From positions 1 through 33,355 of the forward strand of contig JAAOMT010000588.1 of assembly GCA_016748015.1 (NCBI GenBank): a DNA stretch of 33,355 bases, read 5' to 3'. The notes beneath the pieces are model-generated. The model had not been told where the DNA came from and did no database searches. It saw nothing but the letters and a program-made list of their open reading frames with translations. The DNA comes from Geosiphon pyriformis (taxonomy: Eukaryota > Glomeromycota > Glomeromycetes > Archaeosporales > Geosiphonaceae). A program made the position numbers and the translations under genes. Below are positions 9,707 through 20,585 of this stretch, piece by piece. The number at the start of each line of letters is the position of its first letter. The first letter of the stretch is position 1.

Positions 9707-11595
9707 AAACATTTAAGTTGGAATCAAAAATTTAAGTGACACAAAACAAAAAATGAGTAGGCGATGCAAAAGGTTCAATACATGAAATTAGTGGTGGTAG
9801 GTTTCTAAAGAAGCTCTTTTATCAATTTTATATTTTTAGATTTTAAATGTAAACTTAAATTAATTAATAAATATCTATTTTACGCTATGTTACTAGTCTT
9901 AACTTATAAAAGAGATAACCTTAGAGCATTAATTATTATTATTATATTTGGTCAACCATGTATAAACAATTAAGTATTTGTTTTCTATATTGATAAAAAA
10001 TTCCCCAAATCTATCGAATCACAAATTATAATGATTTCAACCACATATTACAACTGATAAAGAATTATATATATATATATGTCCAAATATGGAGTTTTGG
10101 ATTCTCAAATTTTGATTGTAACAATTGCTTAGATAAATGGCCTAGAAGGAAGGAAAATTTTCAAAGTTTTGGTTTATTGCAATGAAGAAAATTTGGTTTT
10201 TTTTTAAAAATAGGTGGCTTCAATCTTTAGATCAGGATAGGGATGATATGATAACATGATAACATATGACATGTGATATTAGTATTGATTCTTTGCAACA
10301 CGTGTCATATTATAAAAACGCTTATAAAAAACTGCTAGATTTAAAATCAATTTAGAGAAAAAAACAAAATTTAATTTTATTGTAAATATAAGAATATTAT
10401 CCATAGATTAGAAGATTTTTAGATGTAAAGGATTTGTTATTTAACCATCAGATATTTTTTAGGACAAGAAAGTATTTTGAGCTTTGAATTCTTATGAAAT
10501 AAACTTTTGCATTTATGGTTAATTTTTATATTCTCTATTTGTGAATATAACAAATAATATTAAATCAATAATATATTAATTATTGATATATTAAAATGTT
10601 TAATCAAAATTGAATTAGCTTTAGAATATATTTTTAGTTTTGAAAATTTAAATATTCATATATTCATTACCTTTGAATTAATTAATTTTGTTAATTTGTT
10701 TTAGCTCATTGCAAAATATTTTGTTTTAATTTTTTCTGAAAAATTTGTAAAATAATAATAATAATTTTTATTCGTAAATACTATTGTGAAAATTTCTAGA
10801 CAAATAAATTTAATATCTTTACAAGCAAGAAATTTTTAAAACCAAAAAACCAAATTTAATTGTACATATATAAAATAAACAAAAAGAATTTTTAAATATT
10901 GATAATTTATTCTTCACCCTAAATTTTTAGAAATTAATAGGTAAATTTTTAAGATAAAATTTTTTTATTAATTTGATCAAGTTGATAACAACTTTTTATT
11001 AACCATTTATTTTTTTATTATAGATAGCTATTTAATAAAACTTTATTTTTATTTTGTTTTTAATTCATAAATAACCAGTCTTATTATAATATTAACCGTT
11101 TTTGAATCATTTGTAAGTTTTATTGTTATTATTATTTAAAGTTGTATTTTCTTTCTAATTTAGTTAAAATTTATCTTTTTCAATTATGTAGATTCCACTA
11201 ACAGCCCTTTTAAATTTAACCAAAAAAGCTAAAAAATCATTATTATGTTTTATAAACCAATATTATCCCAAATAACATTAATATTTTTTTATTAGCTATT
11301 TTTAAGATGTTCACTTTCACATTTTTGTATTTAAATACACATATATATTAAGTTTAGTATTAATATTTTATTCTTAAATTCTCCAATTTATGTTTTTAAT
11401 TGAAATATAATCCATATTTATAAATTTAAAATACAACCAAGTAATAGGATCATTGACATTAATGAAAAATAATATACGTCATTGATACACAAACTGCATT
11501 TCTGCATGAGGCTTTTATTTGTGAATAAAAAAGAATAGGTGCCTGTTGATCGTTCCATTGAATAATCAATATTTTTGACTTTATATATCTTACTA
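9707..11595. other. AT-rich spacer upstream of the TLDc pseudogene
   Basis: No credible gene. It contains an (AT)n microsatellite at about 10066-10080, an inverted repeat at 10264-10310 and two tandem copies of ATGATAAC at about 10249-10264. A TATA-like string (TTTATATAT) lies near 11580, about 10 nt before the ATG of the pseudogene. Confidence 0.4.
10264..10310. repeat. 12-bp imperfect inverted repeat
   Basis: ATATGACATGTG at 10264-10275 and CACGTGTCATAT at 10299-10310 are inverted copies with one mismatch, separated by 23 nt. The right arm contains CACGTG, an E-box-type palindrome. No gene adjoins it closely. Confidence 0.6.
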
Positions 11596-13076
11596 ATGGC
11601 ATCTAAACAACTCTTTCTCGCTTTATCTCACGATTTCGAGAACTTAATAATGGAATTTCTCTGACTTAGAATTCTCGTCGGTAAAGCGGCTAATGCTAGA
11701 ACCTTTCATGCTCATACGCAAATTTTAGCAGCGCGATCATTATATTTTGCTAAAGCTCTCTCTAATGATAGTGTTAAGAGAGAAAATAATATTATTATCC
11801 TCGCTAACACTAATATATCAGCCAGAATTTTCGAGGTGATTCTTAGGTAAGTGTATTAGTTTCTTTAAAAGTTTTTAATAGTAATGGTCACTTATTTTAT
11901 TTTTTGGATAGATATATTTATAATGGCGAAATTTCACTTAAAGAACATGGAATACTTACAATCTTGGAATTGCTGATTGCTGCTGACGAGCTTATTTTGA
12001 AAAATCTTATTGACTATCTCGAAGAATATTTAATTGAAAATCATACAAAAGAGCTAGAAGAAAACTTTGCCTCTTTGCATGAAACATCATTTACCCATGA
12101 TTCGTTCAAAAAGCTACAAGAGTTCTGCTCCCAAATAGCTGCTACCAATCCAACTTTAATCTTTAAATCCCAAGATTTCACCTCCCTCAATAAAAGTTTT
12201 CTTTCTTCGATTTTATCACGAGATGATTTTAAGATGGATGAATCAGAAATATGGGAAAAGGTTGTGGAATGGGGAGTTGCTAAATTGGGTAACAATATTA
12301 AGCCAGAAGAAATTGTAAAATGGACAGATGAAAATTTTGACATCTTTAAGGAATCAATCAAAGAGCTTCTACCTTTGATCCGGTTCTTTCATATATCTTC
12401 AGTTGACTTCTATAACAAAGTGAAGCCATTTGGGAGAATTCTACCCGGAACTTTGTATGAAGATCTTTACATATTATCTAGTACCGGGGAGTCATCAAAA
12501 ATTAGGAGACGCTCAGCCATTCCGAAAAATTGCGTCAAAGCTTCTTCAGTTGCATAATATGAGGCAGCTTGATCACTGGATTCAGTGCAAAGATGAAAAT
12601 ACTCCTTTTCAAGACCAATTTGGAAATAGTTTTAATTTGTTACTTCAAGGCAGTCGAGACGGATTCACTCCAGCTGATTTTCATCGATTATGCGATAATA
12701 AAGGAGCAACAATTAGTGTTATTAAAGTGAAAGAAACCGGTCAACTGATTGGCAGGTATAAACCAGAATCTTGGCATTCTCTCATGATTATTTAGATGGA
12801 AAAGGAAGTTTTATATTTTCACTTGGAGATGGCAAACCTAAAAATGCTAAACTTAGCAAATTTATTGGCAGCCATGGACCTTTTGGTGGCTTACGTTATG
12901 GACCTGAATTTGGCTGGTATAATCTTCATACGGAAAGTAATGATTTTCAAAATGCGCCCGGATGCTATTGTGTAAATAATGCAGAATATGAGCATGCTAT
13001 AATGCCTAATTCAGAAAATGGAAAAGTAGACTTCTTTGTCGAAGAGTATGAAGTTTTTCAAATCAGAAAACTTTAA
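11596..13076 (+). pseudogene. BTB-BACK-TLDc protein pseudogene, two exons
   Basis: Exon 1 runs from the ATG at 11596 to 11846 and exon 2 from 11912, with a 65-nt GT-AG intron (11847-11911) in the codon for the R of RYIYNGE. It encodes a BTB domain (ILVGKAANARTFHAHTQI, LAARSLYF), a BACK region (EIWEKVVEWGVAKLG, WTDENFDIF, LLPLIRFF) and a TLDc domain (LLQGSRDGFTPADFHRLC, FIFSLGDGKPKNAKLSKF, EEYEVFQIRKL). Such proteins are thought to act as cullin-3 adaptors or oxidation-related factors, and the family is expanded in these fungi. Three lesions are visible against the intact paralogue at 15872-17377: an in-frame TGA at 11662-11664 where the paralogue reads FSDVRI; a net 2-nt loss near 12465 after LYEDL; and a 1-nt loss near 12782 after WHS. 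The final TAA is at 13074-13076. Possible poly(A) signals (AATAAATAA) lie near 13198. Confidence 0.9.
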
Positions 13077-15871
13077 ACTTAGTTTATATAATCAGTCTAA
13101 TGAATCCTTATATTTTTCAAAGTTTATATCAAATGGGGCTTTTAATTTTGGAAATTTGCACGAGCAAAGTATTGTATAGCCTATTACTCTAAGTATAAAT
13201 AAATAACCAAATGGATATTGAATCTTATTCATGATCAAAACATTCTGAATCTGTGAAGCCTTTTTTTAAAGAACATTTCTTGGTGCTTGTAAAAAAAATA
13301 AAAATATTGCTCATTTAACACACTTGAGTTCACTTTTTGAAGGTTAGATATTTTCATATTTTACCACAAGTTAAACAATAAAACGCTTCAAGATCTTTTT
13401 CTTTATCGTGTGATTAATCAAATGGCATTTGAAAAATCACTTCTAGAGTTTCATTATAGTTTTTCGCTATTCAAAGTGTAAAATTAGAATAAAGAAACTT
13501 GAAAGATTTAATCACGGTTAAAAAAATAGATATATTTTTATAGCTGCATATTTCATTATAATAAAGCCAATCCGGAACCATGATTGAAAGGTTAATAGGT
13601 AATTCTTTTAAAAGTTTTTTTAAATCAAAGCTTAAACATTTATTAACTATTTGAATAAAATTTTGGATAAAAAGAGCTTTTTCTTTTACTTGCAAGAAAT
13701 GATTTTTAAGCAATCAACATGCTATTCAATCAATCCTTATAATGGTTTTTATTAATCAGATTTAAAATAAGTTTACTGAAGATTTATGGTATTCAAAAAT
13801 AGCTATTTACGATGATAAGTTCAATTTCTAAAATATCTAGCATTTGAAAAGCAATAGTATTTTTAAGATTCAATTCAAGTTTATATATATAAAAAATATA
13901 TTGTCAGTTTAATATTTTAGACTAAAAATACATTCAATCATGATAGGCTTAGATTATAACAAATTATTTCACCAAAAAAAAATGGTATTTTGCTGATTTT
14001 ATGAATAAACCCAAGTTAACCTGAAATCAAGAATTTAAGTTAATTTAGGACGTGTAGTTTTAACAAAGCTTTCAAAGTTTTAGTTCAATAAATCAAGAAT
14101 ATTTTTATTTTAAAATCAACAAAAATAACCTCAATATTGTAAATTAGTAAATGGATAAAAATTAAAGAAACTAGCTTTTAAATAAGATTTTAAGACAAAA
14201 TTGAGCGTTTTATTCTGTTTTAAAAGTTTATTAGCAATTCAGAGTTTTCAAGATGGGAAATATCTTACTTGTAAATAAGAAATTAATTTAAAACACATAA
14301 GTCGCACTGCAAAACTTTCAAAAACATCCCTTCACTGATAGACTGCTTAAAAAAGATGCCATATTTATTTCAATTAAAAAATAATCTATTAAAAAACATT
14401 GTTCCCTAAGAATATTAATCGATCATTTTTTAAGTTGATATTTCTTACATAAATATATTTTATTCTTGCACGTATAATTTTTAAGGTTATTCATTACGAC
14501 TAAAAATTATTTTTGAATTAAATAATAACGAGCACAATGATAAATTTAAATGCTTATGATTTTTTCACTGCTCGAATGAAAACTTAAAATAATCTATTCA
14601 GCCATTTTTCTCCTATTATTGGCTTAATTATTGGTCTATGACCTTAATCGTTTAAATAATTTTAAATTCATTCTAATCAAGATTGATTTTTAAATCAATT
14701 ATGGTTAATGGTTTTGGTAATGAAACAAAAAATTGGTTTTTTAAATAATTAAGATTAAATGTTGCACCAATTTTATGTGGTTTTGGTAATATTAAAGATT
14801 CTATTAAAATTTTACATACCAATATTATTTTTGGTGATTTATGTAATTGTAACAAGAATTGATGGAAAGTTACATAAAATGTTTATAAACTTTAACAGAT
14901 TAGGAACATCTGTAAAAAATTGTGATATATATAGAATGGATTTAGGCCAAATAGGGTTAAAGAAAATATTTTAATGGAAACTTTTAAATTATTTCATAGA
15001 AATTCCATTATGATAAAATATTTTAAATAAATAATAATAGTAATAATAATAATAATACAATTTTTTCAAAAACATAATGTAAGTTTAAATGAAAAACTTT
15101 TATAAAATTTTATTCACAAAAATAAATATTTACTTTAAACATAAATTGTTTGTTTATTTATATTAAAATCATCTACAAATTGTCAATGTTGCAATAAATT
15201 TCTATTTAAATGTTTAATTATCTTAACAAAGGTATATTATTGCCACGCAATATTATCTTTTGGATACAATGGATATTTTTTTCTTTCATGTCTCAGAATA
15301 TAATATATAAAAAATATTTTACCTTTAGCCATAAAAATTGAAAAGATTCTCCATTTCGAGTGCAATATTATAAAATAGATTGGATTAATTAAATATATTA
15401 AGATAACCTCCGAGTTTTGAGAACTTTTACTAGTAGATTTGTATGAGGAATTTATTTTTGTAAAATGCGAACTCAAGGTTTTGAGAGAACAGAGCAAAAA
15501 GTAATTTCAATTACACTTTTTTAAATATACGAAAAACAAGAAGAAATTTTCTGTCCAGTAAGAAACTAAACCCCCATTTAAAGGTTGTAATTTTGAATAA
15601 CGGGAAAAAGCAACTATGCATTGAAAAGTCATATTTCTAAAGCTATTTAGCTAAAAGTGTTTTATTGTTCTAGCCTGTGATAAGGCCTAAAAATCAAAAG
15701 ATCAATTTTTATCAATATAACATTTAAGTTCTAAAGTATTTTTGATGTTTAAGATAAATCAAATTATATTTATTTTGAACTCAAAATAATAGGCTATAGA
15801 ATATTCTGCCAGTGAAAATTTCTAAGAGTGTTGAGTCAATAAATATATACTCAAATTGAATAAAAGCGAAT
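13077..15871. other. Spacer between convergent TLDc paralogues
   Basis: AT-rich, with no gene I can support. Frames on - at 13471-13713 (LPINLSIMVPDWLYYNEI) and 15237-15497 (SSYKSTSKSSQNSEVIL) begin at TTG after a stop and have no recognisable domain; they may be remnants. Around 14700-14960 two + strand segments share GFGN, but the frame is broken by several stops. An (AAT)n microsatellite lies at about 15027-15057. Confidence 0.4.
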
Positions 15872-17377
15872 TTATCTTTTTATAATTTGAAAAACTTCAT
15901 AATCCTCGAAAAAGAAATTCACCTCCTCATTTTCTGATCCAGGCATTATAGTATGCTCATAAGCTGTTGTCTTTTGACAATAGCACCCTGGACTATTTTT
16001 AAAATCATTGCTGGACACACGAAGATCGACACTAAATTGGGGTCCGGTATTTAGCCCACCATAAGGTCCATATCTGCCAACAAATTTGCTAAGTTTAGCA
16101 TCTATAGCATTGCCATCTCCAAGGGAAAAAATAAAACTTCCTTTTCCCTCCAACCAATCATTCCTAGAATGCCACGATTGTGGGTTATAGCCGCCAATTA
16201 TCTGACCAGTTCCTTTCACTTTGATTACACTAACTGTCGCTCCTTTATCATCACATAATCGATGAAAATCGGCTGGAGTGAATCCGTCTCGACTGCCTCG
16301 AAGTAACAATTTAAAATCGTTGCCAAATTGATATTCTAAAGGAGTATTTTCGTCTTTGCCTTGAATCCAATGATCAAGCTGTTTTACATTATGCCATTGA
16401 AGAAGCTTTGAATCAATATTTAATCGAGAACAACGCAATGGCTGAGCGTCTACAGACTCTTGATGACTACCCGGTACGAGATAATGATGTAAAAGATCTT
16501 CATATAAAGTTCCAGGTAAGATTCTCGCAAATGGTTTTACTTTGTGATAAAAGTCAACTGAAGATATATTAAAGAAGCGGATTAAAGGTAGAAGCCTTTC
16601 GATGGATTCCTTAAAGGCGTTAAAGTTTTCATCTGTCCAGTAAAGAACTTTTTTCGTCTGAATATTGCTATCCAATTTAGCAACTCCCCATTCTACAATC
16701 TTTTCCCATATTTCAGATTCTTCTATATTTATTTCATCCTGGGTTAAAATTGAGGAAAGAGCATTTTCACTAAGGGAAGTAAAATCTTGAGAGTTGAAGA
16801 CTATTGCTGGATTGTTAGCAGCTATTTCGGTGCAGAATTTTTGTAACTTTTTGAAAGAATCATGCATAAATGAAGTTTTCTGCAAAATGGCGAAATTTTT
16901 TTCTAGCTCTTTTGCATGATGTTTAATCAAATAGTCTTCAAGGAGATCAATAAGATTCTCTAGAATAAGTTCGTCAGCGGTAACAAGAAATTCTAAAATG
17001 GTAGACACTCCATGTTTATCAAGAGAGATCTCACCGTTATAAATATATCTGTACAGAAAAATAAAATATATGAATTTATATTGGCCAAAATACTTTGAAG
17101 CAAATAAAAACCCTTACCTAAGAATTATTTCAAAAATTTTAGGTGAAAAATTAGGTTTAGTGAAGATAATAGCATTGTTTTCCCTTTCAACTAAATTATT
17201 AGAAAGTACTATGGCAAAATATGGTGATCTTGCTGCTAAAATTTGTGAATGAGCATGAAAAATTTTGATATTGGGGGCCTTTCCAACAACAATCCTAACA
17301 TCAGAGAATTTCTGACTATCTAGTAAATTCCCGAAATCATTGGATAAAACGTGAAAGTGTTGTTGTTGAAGTGACAT
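15872..17377 (-). CDS. BTB-BACK-TLDc domain protein, 478 aa, two exons
   Basis: Exon 1 is 17118-17377, exon 2 is 15872-17048, with a 69-nt intron (17049-17117) having donor GTAAGG and acceptor TACAG; phases fit (260 + 1177 nt, 479 codons with stop). I chose the ATG at 17377 (MSLQQQHFHVLSNDF) because the frame further upstream has only a GTG. Residues about 24-125 form a BTB domain (FSDVRIVVGKAPNIKIFHAH, SQILAARSPYF). About 130-265 is a BACK region (EIWEKIVEWGVAKL, WTDENFNAF, PLIRFFNISS). About 332-476 is a TLDc domain (LLLRGSRDGFTPADFHRL, IIGGYNPQSWHS, GSFIFSLGDGN, FFEDYEVFQIIKR). By family knowledge it may be a cullin-3 adaptor or stress-response protein in the cytosol or nucleus; its target is unknown. 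No lesion is seen. It faces its dead paralogue across 2.8 kb. Confidence 0.92.
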
Positions 17378-17927
17378 TGATAAAGTAAGAGAAATCTGAG
17401 TGAGATCTTTTCCCACGTATCAGTATTTATGCATATTATCAATTGTTCAATTAATTCAATATATTGTCGAGATCTTCTGCGACTTGCCGTCTTCGAAGTA
17501 TTTGAAAACCATAAAATATCTAAACAGCCGAATTATTAGTTTTTTTTGATCAAGTATAACACTTGAGGTAAATTTTCTTTATTTCTGGGCAGATTATTAC
17601 ATATTTATTGTTTATTTCATTTAATTTCATTATGAAAAAAATATTGCATCTCTAATATTATAATGATACCTTAATATAAAAGTAATCACTATTCAAATAA
17701 TTCACTCATTACATGTTATAAAATTTTTATTAATTGTCCTTCTTTGTTTTGAATACTGAGATAAGGCAGAGTATAACTTCAGAACATAATTTTATATTAA
17801 ACTTGAAATTTATTTTTATTATCATAAAAATAAGTTTGAACAGCAAATATGATAACATCATATTTGCTCATATATTAATCAAATAAATATGATAATATCC
17901 ATAAACAAATACCTGAAAATTTTGCAT
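17378..17927. other. Intergenic region between two minus-strand genes
   Basis: This is the 5' flank of the TLDc gene and the 3' flank of the membrane-protein gene, which are in tandem on the minus strand. It contains a strong hairpin at 17842-17868. No open frame of note. Confidence 0.5.
17842..17868. repeat. Perfect 12-bp hairpin downstream of membrane-protein gene
   Basis: AGCAAATATGAT and ATCATATTTGCT are exact inverted copies separated by the loop AAC. It lies about 60 nt past the stop of the minus-strand gene at 17928, so it would fall in its 3' UTR or polyadenylation region. Confidence 0.8.
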
Positions 17928-18871
17928 TTATGTGGAACTTGATTCATTATTTTCCTCCCGTTTAACTGGTAGCCAAACGGTTTGAACACGAAACCAAATC
18001 AAAACTCCATAAAATTGAGTAATTAAACGAATTGTTAAAATTTTTGAGCTCATAACGAGACTTATTAGAGGAATAATATCATAAGCGAAGGTGTTCTTAT
18101 GATAAATGACCTAATTAAAAATCATCATTATGTAAGTTACGTGATTTAATCAAGGGTAAAAATTTTGAAAGTATACATCTTTGTAATCAAACCTGAATCG
18201 CGAATTGCGGGATATCTTCAATTAAAATATTGATAGTGCTACCCCAGAACATTAAATCTTCAACTCTTTTTGATAATGGGACATTAAAAATATAAAAAAA
18301 AGCATAGTTTGAATATAAAAGATTTATAGCGTCGATATTTGCGGCAGAAAGTAGCGTAAATAAGGCAGCGGACATTGCATATTGCTTAAACCATAATAAA
18401 TATTCATCGTTGATAGTAATTTCTGTGATCATAATATATACTGCAAGTCCACTATTTGAAAGAAAAGATATATCTAAAAAAATAATACTAATCATAAAAA
18501 AATATTAATAATCAATTATCTTTTGCTTTTTTTTCTTATATCTTTGCAAAATCAAAAGTTAAAAATTAATATATAAAAATCTCACATATTTCCCGTTTTT
18601 TATGACGAATATGATATCAAATATGATATCGAGTAGAATTAATGTGATAGAAACGATGGCAAAGTTTTTACTCTAGATTAATAAAAGTTAACAAAAAATT
18701 TGTTTAATTTTAAAATAAAAATAATTATTGTCATGTAATATAAGTACCTGAAAAAAAGATAGATAAATACCGTAGGGTTTTTCTTTTTTCTTATAAAATA
18801 TAGAGCAAATAATATTGCTATGATAATAGGAGTTAAAATTAGATAAATTTCATTTTCTTGCCAAATATTTG
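17928..18871 (-). CDS. Multi-pass membrane protein, lineage-expanded family, 5' end missing
   Basis: Four exons are recognised on -: 18748-18871 (NIWQENEIYLILTPIIIAIL, LFALYF-type helix, RKKKNP), 18586-18670 (NFAIVSITLILLDIIFDIIF, VIKNGKY), 18193-18473 (SNSGLAVYIMITEI, SAALFTLLSAANIDAINLLY, FWGSTINILIEDIPQFAIQ) and 17928-18110 (VIYHKNTFAYDIIPLISLVM to REENNESSST and TAA). Introns are 18671-18747, 18474-18585 and 18111-18192. Most exons hold a hydrophobic helix, so it is an integral membrane protein of unknown function. The motif set (ALFTLLSxAxIxAxNLLxSN, FWGxxxNIxIEDIPQ) is one I recognise from many uncharacterised Rhizophagus-type proteins. The first exon needs two bases from an upstream exon I could not find. 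The second and third listed exons do not join in phase: one ends on a complete codon, the next opens with two bases. It may therefore be a pseudogene. Confidence 0.65.
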
Positions 18872-20224
18872 CTAAAAAAAAAAATTTTTTTTATTCATTA
18901 AAAAAAGTATTAAACTATGATATATCATCTTATAGAAATCATATAATAATAAACAAAGTAAATAAAAGCATCTTAAACCAGTTTTTAAATATTCAACATT
19001 ACAATTTTTTAGTCTTTATTATATGTATTAAATCTTTTTTGATTAAGGATAACCACTTTACTGCTAATTAATTTGCTTAAACTAATTTGATAAACTCTGT
19101 TACAGCCTTTTGTTATAGTCCAATTAATTATAATTGAATTAACTTAATTTGATTAAACTTAGATACTGCAGTAATAATTATTTTTTTTAATATATTTATA
19201 AGAATATTTTGATTATTATAGCCTAATCTGATCTAATTTCTTGTTTTTTAACATTACTGTTTACAATAATTCTTTTTTTCTTAATCAATAATATGACTTT
19301 TTTCATGCTCTTCTTTGATGTAAACATATATTTAATTATCTTTCAAATTTTGAAGGAGTAGTGGTCCTTTCAAAATTATTGATTATTGAAAAAAATTTTC
19401 AAATTTTTTGAGTTTTGGTTATTGCTAATTTGTTTTTTACTGTTAATAGATTAATATATAAGGCAAAAAATTTTTTAATAACCACTTCTACTTAAATTTT
19501 AACAATTTTAAGATTAATCTATTTCTTGTTTAAAAATATATTAAAAAAAGGTAGGAGAAATTTGATCTTTTTTACTATGTTAAAGTTAAAAAAACCAAGA
19601 AAAGTATCATAAATTATGTTAATACTTATTTTATTGGCTTTAAAAATAGTTGTTGTTAAACTTAAAAAAGATTCACTATTAATATTTTCCATAACTTTGG
19701 GTATTTTCTTTTTAAATATACTATTGCTTAAACAGTTTTTAAGTTTACAATAAAAAAATTATTGAATTAAGAAATATTGATAAATAAATAACAAAAAAAA
19801 CAAAAAACTTTTTTTACAAAATTATGATCTTTGGGAAATTTAAAACATAGAAAAGAAAGAAGTTTTTTAATAATTTTGTAAAAAATATATAAAAGTTATT
19901 AAACTTAAATATATAAATATATTTAAAATAAAAAATTAAATAAGTCTTTAAATAAAAAATAAAATAAAATAAAAATAAATAGTTTTTTTAATTTATATAA
20001 ATAATATTATTAAATTTGTTTTTTTTATAAGTTAAATATATAAATTTTTATTTAATAAGTTTAAAATTAATATAAAGTTACATATATATATATAAAATAT
20101 TAATAAAAATATATTTAATATTGGTTTAATTTTTTCTAATTTTAAAATTTATAATTATTTTTATTTTAAAACAATAAAATAAAATTAATTTAATATTAAA
20201 ATATATAAAACAATAATTATTAAT

Positions 20225-20269
20225 TAAAAATTTAAAATATTATTAAATAAAAATTTAAAATATTATTAA
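20225..20269. repeat. 22-23 bp tandem duplication
   Basis: The unit taaaaatttaaaatattatt (followed by aaa or aa) occurs twice in tandem, at 20225 and 20248. Low complexity but exact over 22 bp. Confidence 0.8.
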
Positions 20270-20386
20270 TACAAACTAAAAATATGTTAAATTATATCTT
20301 CCTAAATTATAATAAATATGTAAAATACTATGACTAGAGTTAAAAATTTAAATATTAATTCAAAATTTCTATAATTTATTAAAAGA

Positions 20387-20585
20387 TATATAAAAAAGCT
20401 AAAAAAATTTAAAAAAAATAAAAAAAAAGATAAATTAAAAGAGTTTAAAAAAATATAAATAAAAAACAAAACAACAAGTAGATAAAAAAAAAATATCTGA
20501 AAAAACAAAAAAAAAAGTTAAAAATAAAAAAAAACAAATAGAAAATACAAATACAAAAATTACAAGATATATTAATAAATAATAA
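20387..20585 (+). repeat. Lys-rich remnant, copy 2 of a putative dispersed repeat
   Basis: The frame reads YIKKLKKFKKNKKK and later VDKKKISEKTKKKVKNKKKQ followed by IENTNTKITRYINK. The two parts resemble MEKLNRLKKN and VESTDIKPTKWFKR of the remnant at 2891-3125, with the same order and strand; DNA at 20536-20574 matches 3066-3104 at about three quarters of positions. Several differences are G in the first copy against A here. Spacing between the parts differs (149 against 115 nt). Low-complexity lysine-rich sequence makes chance similarity possible. Confidence 0.3.

Noticed and set aside
12041-12361. 106-codon minus-strand frame inside the TLDc pseudogene
   Set aside because: The plus strand clearly encodes BTB-BACK sequence here; the antisense frame has no recognisable domain.
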